DNA of 64,000 nt from Halomonas shengliensis (GTDB taxonomy: Bacteria; Pseudomonadota; Gammaproteobacteria; Pseudomonadales; Halomonadaceae): contig NZ_FNIV01000008.1 in the NCBI RefSeq assembly GCF_900104135.1, positions 62,001 to 126,000 on the forward strand. Direction: 5' to 3'. Position numbers and translations under genes: made by a program. Of this stretch, positions 44,237 through 52,900 are shown one piece after another (the stretch's first letter is position 1; every line of letters starts with the position of its first letter). The notes below the pieces were generated by a model. The model ran no database searches, was not told the DNA's origin, and worked only from the letters and a program-made list of their open reading frames with translations.

Positions 44237-44584
44237 CTATCCCAGATAGCGCCTGCCGCCGCGCATCGTCGCCGGCCGCACCTCGCGCGGCTCGTCCTCG
44301 CCGGAAAGCTCGCGCGCGAGTGACGACCAGGCCGCTTCATCCAGCCAGCCCCGGGGCTTCAGCCAGGCAGCCAGCCGTTCGGGCTCGAAGCCGCGATCGA
44401 GTTCGTCACCCTCGCCATCGACAAGCACCGGGATGCGCACCCCGTAGCGCGCCATCAGCCGCTCATCCTCGCTGATCTCGACCCGCTCGAGGATCGGCGG
44501 CTCGTGACAGAGCCGTGCCAGCAACGCCTCCAGCTGGGTGCAGAGGTGGCAGCCCAGGGTGGTGTAGAGGGTAAGCCGGATCAT
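44237..44584 (-). CDS. Glutaredoxin-like (thioredoxin-fold) protein
   Basis: 115-aa protein with MIRLTLYTTLGCHLCTQLEA; the redox CHLC pair is at about residues 12-15. The IPVLVDGEGDELDRGFEPER segment carries the cis-Pro of the thioredoxin fold. Resembles the glutaredoxin family protein DUF836/YbbN-neighbour type found beside rlmKL. The start overlaps the rlmKL stop (ATGA). The C-terminal 35 residues are an extension rich in Arg and Glu. Substrate unknown. Confidence 0.82.
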   Translation of the reverse strand: MIRLTLYTTLGCHLCTQLEALLARLCHEPPILERVEISEDERLMARYGVRIPVLVDGEGDELDRGFEPERLAAWLKPRGWLDEAAWSSLARELSGEDEPREVRPATMRGGRRYLG

Positions 44585-46770
44585 GCGCCGCCCCCTCTCC
44601 GGGATTCCCGATGGCGGATCAGGAAGACATGGTGCAGGTCGGGATTCCGAGAGAAGTCCGGGTCGAAGGTCCGCGCCGAGATCTCCTCCACCGCGTAGTG
44701 CTCCGCCAGGTCGCCGTCCAGGGTGAAGCGGCGCTGGTTGTTGGAGAACACCAGGGTGCCGCCCGGGGCAAGGCGGGCCATGGCCAGGCGCACCAGGCGG
44801 CCGTGGTCGCGCTGGATATCGAGGGTGTCCGCCATCTTCTTGGAGTTGGAGAAGGTCGGCGGGTCCATGAAGATCAGGTCGAACTCGGCGCGCGCGCCCT
44901 GCAGCCAGCGCAGGCAGTCGTCGCGTACCACCCGGTGCCGGCCGGGGTCGAGGCGGTTCAGGGCGAAGTTGTCCCGGGCCCACTGCAGGTAGGTATTGGA
45001 GAGGTCGACGCTGACGCTCTCGCTGGCCCCGCCCAGGGCCGCCTGCACGGTGGCCGCCCCGGTGTAGCAGAAGAGGTTGAGGAAACGCCTGCCCGCGGCC
45101 ATCTCGCCCAGCATCCTGCGCACCGGCCGGTGGTCGAGAAACAGCCCGGTATCCAGGTAGTCGCGCAGGTTGACCCACAGCCTGGCCGGCCCTTCGCGGA
45201 CCTCGAAGCGCTCGCCGGTGGCGGCCTGCTTCTGGTACTGGTCGCGCCCGCTCTGGCGCTGGCGACGCTTGACCACCACCCGGGCGGAATCCACCTCGAG
45301 CACCTCGGGGATCACCGCCAGCGCCTCGTGAAGCCGCTTCTGGGCCTGGGCGGCGTCCACGGACTTCGGCGCCGCATACTCCTGGACGTGCACCCGGTCG
45401 CCATAGACGTCCACCGCCACCGCGTACTCCGGCATGTCGGCATCGTAGAGCCGGTAGCAGGGCTCGCCGCTCTTCTTGAGCCACTTCCTCAGCCGCTTGC
45501 GGTTCTTCTCCAGGCGGTTGGCGAACATCTGCGCTCCCTCGGAGCGCGTCGGGACGGGAGCAACCTCGGCGTCATCACCGCCCTCGGGCACCGCCATCAG
45601 CAACAGCTTCGCCTCAAGGGGGCCGTTGCGCAGCGCATACTGCTTATGGGCACGCAGGCCGATGCGATGCCCCAGGTCCGGGTTGGCGGTGAACACCGCC
45701 AGGGCCCAGCCGGGGAAGGCGGCGCGTACCCGTTCGCCCAGTCGCGCGTAGAGCGTGACCAGCTCCGGCAGCTCGCCCAGGCGCTCGCCGTAGGGCGGGT
45801 TGGTGATCACCAGCCCCGCCGGCGCCTCCTCGAGCCCCGCGGGGCGCTCGAGCTCGGCCAGGCCCGCCCCCCGCAGCGTGATCAGCGCCGGGATGCCGGC
45901 GCGCATGGCGTTGGCCTTGGCCGCGGCGAGGGCCGCCGGGCTCTGGTCGAAGCCGAACAGGCGCGAGCGGCAGCGCCGGCGGCCGATGCCGGCCCGCGCC
46001 TCGGCCTCGCGCCTGAGCTCGCGCCAGGCGGCCTCGTCATGACCGGCCCAGCCGTGGAAGCCGAAGCGCTCCCGTGCAAGGCCCGGGGCGATGTCGGCGG
46101 CCATCATGGCGGCCTCGATCAGCAGGGTGCCGGCGCCGCACAGCGGATCCACCAGCGGTGCCCCCTGGCGCGCCAGCGCCGGCCAGCCCGAGCGCACCAG
46201 CAGCGCCGCGGCGAGGTTCTCCTTGAGCGGGGCGTGGCCGACGTCGCGCCGGTAGCCGCGACGGTGCAGGCTCTCCCCGGCGAGGTCGATGCCCAGGACG
46301 AGGCGTCCGCGGTGCAGGTGGGCGTAGAGGCGCAGGTCGGGGGCCTTGATGTCCACCGAAGGGCGCGCCTGCCCGCGGGCCTGCAGCCGCTCTACCACGC
46401 CGTCCTTGACCGTCTGGGCGCCGAAGCGGGTATGGCGGATCTCGTCGCTGCGACCATGGAAGTCCACCGCCAGGGTGCGGCCCTCGGCCAGGTGCTGCTC
46501 CCAGGGCAGCGCCGCTGCGGCGAGGCGCAACGCCTCGGGGGTGGCGACGCCCTCCTCCCGGGCGAGACAGAGGATCACCCGGTTGGCCAGGCGTGACCAG
46601 AGGCAGAGGCGGTAGGCGGTGGCGACATCGCCGGCGGCGCTCACCGCCCCCACGGTGCGCTTGCCGGGGGTGGCGCCGAGGGCCTCCAGCTCCTCGGCCA
46701 GCAGCTCCTCGAGGCCGCGTGGGCAGGTCACCAGGAGGTCGAGGGGGGAAGGGGCTTGGGTCGAAGTCAT
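44581..46770 (-). CDS. rlmKL: Bifunctional 23S rRNA methyltransferase RlmKL
   Basis: 729-aa fusion of two methyltransferases. N-terminal THUMP region and RlmL part: DPLCGAGTLLIEAAMMAADI and ITNPPYGERLG, making m2G2445. C-terminal RlmK part: FLNLFCYTGAATVQAALGGA and FMDPPTFSNSK, making m7G2069. E. coli RlmKL is 702 aa. ATG at 46770 is preferred as it lies closer to the homologous start; an in-frame ATG at 46809 would add 13 residues. Coupled to the glutaredoxin-like gene. Confidence 0.95.
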   Translation of the reverse strand: MTSTQAPSPLDLLVTCPRGLEELLAEELEALGATPGKRTVGAVSAAGDVATAYRLCLWSRLANRVILCLAREEGVATPEALRLAAAALPWEQHLAEGRTLAVDFHGRSDEIRHTRFGAQTVKDGVVERLQARGQARPSVDIKAPDLRLYAHLHRGRLVLGIDLAGESLHRRGYRRDVGHAPLKENLAAALLVRSGWPALARQGAPLVDPLCGAGTLLIEAAMMAADIAPGLARERFGFHGWAGHDEAAWRELRREAEARAGIGRRRCRSRLFGFDQSPAALAAAKANAMRAGIPALITLRGAGLAELERPAGLEEAPAGLVITNPPYGERLGELPELVTLYARLGERVRAAFPGWALAVFTANPDLGHRIGLRAHKQYALRNGPLEAKLLLMAVPEGGDDAEVAPVPTRSEGAQMFANRLEKNRKRLRKWLKKSGEPCYRLYDADMPEYAVAVDVYGDRVHVQEYAAPKSVDAAQAQKRLHEALAVIPEVLEVDSARVVVKRRQRQSGRDQYQKQAATGERFEVREGPARLWVNLRDYLDTGLFLDHRPVRRMLGEMAAGRRFLNLFCYTGAATVQAALGGASESVSVDLSNTYLQWARDNFALNRLDPGRHRVVRDDCLRWLQGARAEFDLIFMDPPTFSNSKKMADTLDIQRDHGRLVRLAMARLAPGGTLVFSNNQRRFTLDGDLAEHYAVEEISARTFDPDFSRNPDLHHVFLIRHRESRRGGGA

Positions 46771-46844
46771 GTCGGGTACCGCGGCGGCAATAGGATGAAT
46801 GTGCGCCATGACAGGCGCTTGAACGCGCTGTTACAAATCGATGG

Positions 46845-46874
46845 TCGACAACCCGGATCAGGATGGGCTATCAA
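46845..46874 (+). promoter_or_regulatory. Possible rmf promoter
   Basis: TCGACA (46845-46850), 18 bp, TATCAA (46869-46874) in the 233-bp gap before rmf. 5 of 6 and 4 of 6 matches; no direct support. The rest of this gap shows no coding frame I trust. Confidence 0.3.
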
Positions 46875-47003
46875 TAGGTCAGTAGCTACTGGAAACACGC
46901 ATGCGTTCCTGTCAGCGGGCCCCTCACCCGGCCCGTGGTACGTTACGGCTCGGCCTGATGTCGCAGGCCTGGCCAGTCAGATACCTTTTCAAGAGGTAGT
47001 CCA

Positions 47004-47210
47004 ATGAAACGACAGAAACGTGATCGCTTCCAGCGTGCCTATATCCATGGCTACAAGGCAGGTGTCTCAGGTCGCTCCCGCGATGACTGTCCGAGTCAGG
47101 ACGTCAATCTTCGCGAATACTGGATGAGCGGTTGGCGTGAAGGTCGTGGGGATCATTGGGCCGGCATGACCGGTGTCTCCGGCATCCACAAGAACCCCAT
47201 GGTGGTGTGA
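47004..47210 (+). CDS. rmf: Ribosome modulation factor
   Basis: 68-aa basic protein starting MKRQKRDRFQRAYIHGYKAG, with GRSRDDCP and YWMSGWREGRGD as in E. coli RMF (55 aa). RMF dimerises 70S ribosomes into inactive 100S particles in stationary phase. It is about 13 residues longer at the C-terminus than the E. coli protein. AGAGGT ribosome site; a strong terminator follows. Confidence 0.95.
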   Translation: MKRQKRDRFQRAYIHGYKAGVSGRSRDDCPSQDVNLREYWMSGWREGRGDHWAGMTGVSGIHKNPMVV

Positions 47211-47237
47211 TCCCGCAAGCGGTTCACGCTTCCCCCG

Positions 47238-47263
47238 AGCCCGCGCAGCGTCGCGGGCTTTTT
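47238..47263 (+). terminator. Rho-independent terminator of rmf
   Basis: Stem AGCCCGCG, loop CAGCGT, CGCGGGCT, then TTTTT. It may also serve the convergent pyrD transcript. Confidence 0.92.
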
Positions 47264-47294
47264 GCGTCCGGGCATCGCCACCGAGCGATCCGCG

Positions 47295-48311
47295 TCAGGC
47301 CCCGTCGCGCAGGGCCCGGGCGCACTCCCCCACCAGCTCGGGCCCGCGGTAGATGAAGCCCGAGTAGAGCTGCACCAGGTCCGCCCCGGCCTGGCGCTTG
47401 GCCAGCGCCGCCTCGCCGCTGTCGATGCCGCCCACGCCGATGATCGGCATCTCGGGCAGCTGGCGGCGCAGCTCGCGGATGACGGCGTTGGAGGCCTCGA
47501 ACACCGGCCGCCCGGAGAGCCCCCCCGCCTCCTCGGCGTGGGCCAGGCCCGCCACCCCCTCCCGGGACACGGTGGTGTTGGTGGCGATCACCCCATCGAT
47601 GGCGTTGTCGGCCAGGCACCTGGCCACCAGCCCCACCTCCTCGGCGTCCATGTCGGGGGCGATCTTCACCGCCAGCGGCACCCGCCGGCCGCTTTCGCGG
47701 TCCAGGCGCGTGCCCGCCTCACGCAGCGCCGAGAGCAGGCCGTCGAGGTGCTCACCGAACTGCAGGTTGCGCAGCCCCGGGGTGTTGGGCGAGGAGATGT
47801 TGACGGTGACGTAGTGGGCGTGGGCATGCACCTTCTCCAGGCACGCCAGGTAGTCGTCCACCGCGCGCTCAACCGGCGTGGTCAGGTTCTTGCCGATGTT
47901 GATGCCGATCACGCCATCGTAGCGGCTGGCACGCACCCGGGCCACCAGGTGGTCGACCCCGGCGTTGTTGAAGCCCATGCGGTTGATGATGGCGCCGGCC
48001 TCGGGCAGACGGAACAGCCGCGGGCGGGGGTTGCCGGGCTGGGGCCGGGGGGTCACGGTGCCCACCTCGACGAAGCCGAAGCCCAGGGCGCCCAGGGCAT
48101 CCAGGTGGTCGGCGTTCTTGTCGAGCCCCGCGGCCAGCCCCACCCGGTTGGGGAAGCTCAGCCCCATCAGCTCCACCGGATCCGCGACACGACCACCGCC
48201 GAGTCGCGCCGCCAGTCCCAGCCGCCCGGCCAGGTCGAGCCCCCTGAGCGACACGTCGTGGGCGGTCTCGGGATCCAGGCGGAAGAGCAGCGAGCGGGCG
48301 AGGGAATACAT
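47295..48311 (-). CDS. pyrD: Dihydroorotate dehydrogenase (quinone), class 2
   Basis: 338-aa FMN enzyme of pyrimidine synthesis, bound to the inner membrane by its N-terminal helices. Landmarks: [20 protein letters not shown], the catalytic-Ser region [23 protein letters not shown] and [15 protein letters not shown]. It passes electrons to the quinone pool. AGGAG ribosome site. Confidence 0.96.
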   Translation of the reverse strand: MYSLARSLLFRLDPETAHDVSLRGLDLAGRLGLAARLGGGRVADPVELMGLSFPNRVGLAAGLDKNADHLDALGALGFGFVEVGTVTPRPQPGNPRPRLFRLPEAGAIINRMGFNNAGVDHLVARVRASRYDGVIGINIGKNLTTPVERAVDDYLACLEKVHAHAHYVTVNISSPNTPGLRNLQFGEHLDGLLSALREAGTRLDRESGRRVPLAVKIAPDMDAEEVGLVARCLADNAIDGVIATNTTVSREGVAGLAHAEEAGGLSGRPVFEASNAVIRELRRQLPEMPIIGVGGIDSGEAALAKRQAGADLVQLYSGFIYRGPELVGECARALRDGA

Positions 48312-48492
48312 GGCATCTCCTGGCGATGGGCGGGAGGGGGCGAGGGTGCCGAGCGAGGGCGGGCGTGAGTATAGCAGCGCGGCGGCCGCGAAACGACGCC
48401 GGCGCAGGACAGCTCCGGGGGGTTTTGTGATCTACTAGGGGAAGAGACGACGGAGGGTGCCGCGGCACCGTCACACCGCCAGGGAGAACCGC

Positions 48493-49845
48493 ATGGCCGA
48501 TACCACCGAAACCCTCGAGGACCGCCTCTCGCGCATCCACCGCGCGCTGGGCGACGACCGGCTCGACGCCGTGGATGCGGTGCTGGCCGACCTGGAACCC
48601 GCCGAGATCGCGCTGCTGCTGGAGTCGCTGCCGCCGATGGCGCGCATCCGGCTGTGGCAACGCGTGCCGGGCGAGGTCGACGGCGAGGTACTGCTGCACG
48701 TCCACGACGAGGTGCGCAGCACCCTGCTCGACGACATGGACCACGAGGAGATCGTGGCCGCCGCCACCGGCATGGACACCGCCGACCTGGCGGAGATCTT
48801 CGAGGACCTGCCCCAGCAGGTCGCCGAGGACATGCTGCGCTCCATGGACGCCCTGCAGCGCGAACGCCTCGAGGAGACCCTCTCCTTCGAGGAGGACAGC
48901 GCCGGGCGCCTGATGCGCACCGACACCATCGCGGTGCGCAGCGACGTCAGCCTGGAGACGGTGTGCCGCTTCCTGCGCTGGAAGGAGTCGATCCCCGACA
49001 ACACCCACCTGCTGATGGTGGTGGATCGTGACGGCCTCTTCCAGGGCACCCTGCCGATGGCGCGACTGATCAGCCACCCCCCGGAGATGGCGGTGGCCGA
49101 CCTGATGGACCACGAGGTGGACAGCATCCGCGTGGACATGAAGTCCCGCGACGTCGCCACCCTCTTCCAGACCCACGACCTGGTCTCCGCGCCCGTGGTG
49201 GACGAGTCGGGCCTGCTGCTGGGGCGCATCATGATCGACGACATCGTCGACGTGATCCGCGAGGACTCCGAGCAGGCGCTGATGAACATGGCCGGCCTCG
49301 ACGAGGAGGAGGACCTGTTCGCCCCGGTGCTGCCCAGCGCCCGACGGCGCGCCGTGTGGCTTGGCATCAACCTGCTCACCGCCTTCCTCGCCGCCTGGGT
49401 GATCGGCCGCTTCGAAGACGCCCTGGACCAGATCGTCGCCCTGGCGGTGCTGATGCCCATCGTCGCCAGCATGGGGGGCATCGCCGGCAGCCAGACCCTG
49501 ACCCTGGCGATCCGCGGCCTGGCGCTGGGCCAGATCAGCAGCACCAACAGCAGCTGGCTGCTGCGCAAGGAGGTCGGCATCGCCATCCTCAACGGCGTGC
49601 TCTGGGCGCTGGTGGTGGCGGTGCTGGCGCTGCTGTGGTTCAAGAGCGTGGCGATCGGCGCGATCATCGCCGCCGCACTGGTGATCAACATGCTGGCGGC
49701 GGGGCTGGCCGGCATCGCCGTGCCGCTGGTGCTCAAGCGCCTGGGCATCGACCCAGCGCTGTCGGGGTCGGTGATCCTCACCACCGTCACCGACGTGGTG
49801 GGCTTCATGGCCTTCCTGGGGCTGGCGACCCTCTTCCTGCTCTGA
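48493..49845 (+). CDS. mgtE: Magnesium transporter MgtE
   Basis: 450-aa Mg2+ channel/transporter. N-terminal superhelical domain (about 1-130, EIALLLESLPPMARIRLWQR), a CBS pair (about 130-255), a plug helix and five transmembrane segments (about 285-450, including PIVASMGGIAGSQTLTLAIR). The cytoplasmic domains close the pore when Mg2+ is high. Start at 48493 with AGGGAGAA upstream. The leader carries a 14-bp palindrome GGTGCCGCGGCACC (48456-48469). Confidence 0.95.
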   Translation: MADTTETLEDRLSRIHRALGDDRLDAVDAVLADLEPAEIALLLESLPPMARIRLWQRVPGEVDGEVLLHVHDEVRSTLLDDMDHEEIVAAATGMDTADLAEIFEDLPQQVAEDMLRSMDALQRERLEETLSFEEDSAGRLMRTDTIAVRSDVSLETVCRFLRWKESIPDNTHLLMVVDRDGLFQGTLPMARLISHPPEMAVADLMDHEVDSIRVDMKSRDVATLFQTHDLVSAPVVDESGLLLGRIMIDDIVDVIREDSEQALMNMAGLDEEEDLFAPVLPSARRRAVWLGINLLTAFLAAWVIGRFEDALDQIVALAVLMPIVASMGGIAGSQTLTLAIRGLALGQISSTNSSWLLRKEVGIAILNGVLWALVVAVLALLWFKSVAIGAIIAAALVINMLAAGLAGIAVPLVLKRLGIDPALSGSVILTTVTDVVGFMAFLGLATLFLL

Positions 49846-49859
49846 TTGCCCTTCCCCGC

Positions 49860-49895
49860 AACGACGAACCCCGCCTTATGGCGGGGTTCGTCGTT
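49860..49895. terminator. Bidirectional terminator between mgtE and gdhB
   Basis: Perfect 16-bp stem AACGACGAACCCCGCC, loop TTAT and its complement, starting 15 bp after mgtE and ending about 20 bp from the gdhB stop. GTCGTTTCC tail on the plus strand. Confidence 0.88.
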
Positions 49896-49914
49896 TCCGG
49901 GAGAGGGTCGCAGC

Positions 49915-52900
49915 TCACAGGTCGCGGCTGCTCTCGGCGAGGTCTACCAGCTCGCGGACCGCCACGGCGAACAGCGGGAAGCCCCCCTGGCCACCGCTGC
50001 CCACCTGCTCGAGCAAGCGGCACCAGCGCGCGTGCATGGCGTCGTGACGCTCGAGCCAGGCGGCGACCCGCTCGGCAGGCGCCTCGGGCCCCTCCGCCAT
50101 CTGCAGTACGCTGACGGTCAGCGCCAGCTGCTGGCGGTCGATGTCGTCGCGGAAGGTCTCCCGCGCCTGGGCCTGCCAGCTGTCGCGCACCTTGAGCTCG
50201 GTGATCTGGCGGATCATCCACGGCAGCTCGAGGCGGTGGCCCACCTCGTAGAAGACCTCGGCCACCCGCTCAGGGGCCACCTCGGTCTGGCGCGCCGCCT
50301 GGATGATGCCTAGCCCGGCGTAGAGGCTGCCGGTGGCCGCCACGCTGGCGGCCAGCGCCTCGGGCACCCCGGCCTCGACCAGCTCGTCGCGACGGGCCTC
50401 CCAGGCCTCGCGCTCCTCGCCACTCAAGCGCTCGCCGATGCTCTCCTGCAGCGTCGCCAGGCGCGGCGCGAAGTAGTCGATGCACTGGGCGGTATCGCCG
50501 CCGGCGCGACCGCGCAGGAACCAGCGCGTGGCGCGGCGGATTAGGCGCATCAGGTCGAGCATCATGGCGTACTGCACGGCGCTCGGCACCCGGTTGTCGA
50601 GCGCCTCGATCTGCTCCCAGCTCTCGCCCAGGCGGAACACCTCCCGGGCGATGACGTAGGCCCTGGCGATCTCGGCCCGGCCGGCGCCGGTGGAGTCGAT
50701 CAACCGGCGCACGAAGACGATGCCCATGTGATCGACCAGATCGCTGGCCACCTGGGTGGCGACGATCTCGCGCTTGAGGCGGTGCTCGTACATCTCGTCG
50801 CGATAGCGCTCCACCAGCACCCCCGGGAAGATGCGCTCGACGTGGCGCACGATGACCGGGTCGTCGGGCACGTCGGAGGCGATCAGGTCGCCCTTGAGCA
50901 CGCTCTTGGCATAGGAGATCAGCACCGAAAGCTCGGGCAGCAGCATGCCCTGCTGGTTGGCGGCCCGCTCCTGGAGCACCTCGTCGTCGGGCAGGAACTC
51001 CAGTCCGCGGTCGAGCTGTCCGGCGGCCTCCAGCTCGCTGATGAAGCGCCGGAAGGGGCCGACCCCCTCGCGGGACTGGAGCTCGGCCAGGTCCAGCGCC
51101 TGGGTCTGGCGGTAGTTGTCGCGCAGCACCAGCTCGCTCACCTCACCGGTCATGTCGGCGAGCAGCCGGTTGCGCTGCTTCTCGGTCATGTCGCCGCGGG
51201 CCACCACCTCGTCGATCAGGATCTTGATGTTGACCTCATGGTCGGAGCAGTTGACGCCGCCGGCGTTGTCGATGAAGTCGGTGTTGACCCGCACGCCACG
51301 GGCGGCGGCCTCCATGCGCCCGCGCTGGGTGAGGCCGAGGTTGCCGCCCTCGCCCACCACGCGGCAGTTGAGCTCGCGGCCGTCGATGCGCAGGGCGTCG
51401 TTGGCCTTGTCGCCCACCTGGGCATCGGTCTCCTCGCTGCCCTTGACGTAGGTGCCGATGCCGCCGTTCCAGATCAGGTCCACCTCGGCGCGCAGCATGG
51501 CCTGGATCAGCTCGTTGGGTGAGAGCCTGTCCGCCTTGATGCCGAAGCGCTGCTTCATCTGGGCCGAGATCGGAATCGACTTGGCGCTGCGCCTGAACAC
51601 CCCGCCACCCTTGGAGATCAGCGCGGCATCGAAGTCTTCCCAGGTGGTGCGCGGGGTATCGAAGAGGCGCTGGCGCTCGGCGAAGGTCGCGGCGGCGTCG
51701 GGTTCGGGGTCGACGAAGATATGCAGGTGGTTGAAGGCACCCACCAGGCGGATGCGCTCGGAGAGCAGCATGCCGTTGCCGAAGACGTCACCGCCCATGT
51801 CGCCGATGCCCACCACGGTGAACTCGTCCTGCTGGGTGTTCACCCCCAGGTTGCGGAAATGACGCTTGACCGACTCCCAGGCGCCCTTGGCGGTGATGCC
51901 CATCTTCTTGTGGTCGTAGCCGTTGGCCCCGCCGGAGGCGAAGGCGTCGCCCAGCCAGTGGCCGTACTCGGCGGAGATCTCGTTGGCGATGTCGGAGAAG
52001 GTGGCGGTGCCCTTGTCGGCGGCCACCACCAGGTAGGCGTCATCCTCGTCGTGGCGTACCACCTCGCGCGGCGGCACCACCTCACCCCCCTTGAGGTTGT
52101 CGGTGACGTCGAGCAGGGCGCGGATGAAGGTCTTGTAGCACTCGATCCCCTCGCGCTGGAAGGCCTCGCGATCGCCCTCGGGCAGGCGCTTGCAGACGAA
52201 GCCGCCCTTGGCGCCCACCGGCACGATCACCGAGTTCTTGACCTGCTGCGCCTTGACCAGGCCCAGCACCTCGGTGCGGAAGTCCTCGTGGCGATCGGAC
52301 CAGCGCAGGCCGCCGCGGGCGACCTTGCCGCCGCGCAGGTGGACCCCCTCGACCCGCGGCGAGCAGACGAAGATCTCGAAGGCCGGACGCGGCTTGGGCA
52401 TGCCGGTGACCTTGGAGGGTTCCAGCTTGACGGCGATGTAGTCCTTGACCCCGCCGTCGGCGCGCCGCTGGTAGTAGTTGGTGCGCAGGGTGGCACGGAT
52501 CAGCTCCATGTAGCGGCGCAGGAGCTGGTCGTCGTTGAGGCTGGCGACGTCATCCAGCAGGCGCTGGATACGCTCCACACAGGCCGCCTCCTCGCCCTCG
52601 CCGGGGCGGTCGGCGGGGTCGAAGCGCAGCTCGAACAGGGTGACCAGCTCGCGAGTGATCTCCGGGTAGCTGGCCAGGGTGTTGGCCATGTAGTCCTGGG
52701 AGACGCCGAAGCGGATCTGCTTGAGGTAGCGGGCGTAGGCGCGCAGCATCGCCACCTCGCGCCAGTCGAGGTTGGCGCCGATGATCAGCCGGTTGAAGGC
52801 GTCGTTGTCCGCCTCCCCGGCCCAGATGCGCTGGAAGGCCTCGATGAAGGGCTCGCGCATCTCCTGCAGGTTGACCTCGGTGCTGGTGTGGTGCTCCAGG

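Noticed and set aside
46756-47007. 83-codon plus-strand frame before rmf
   Set aside because: Low-quality composition, no ribosome site and overlap with the rlmKL start; probably the rmf leader.
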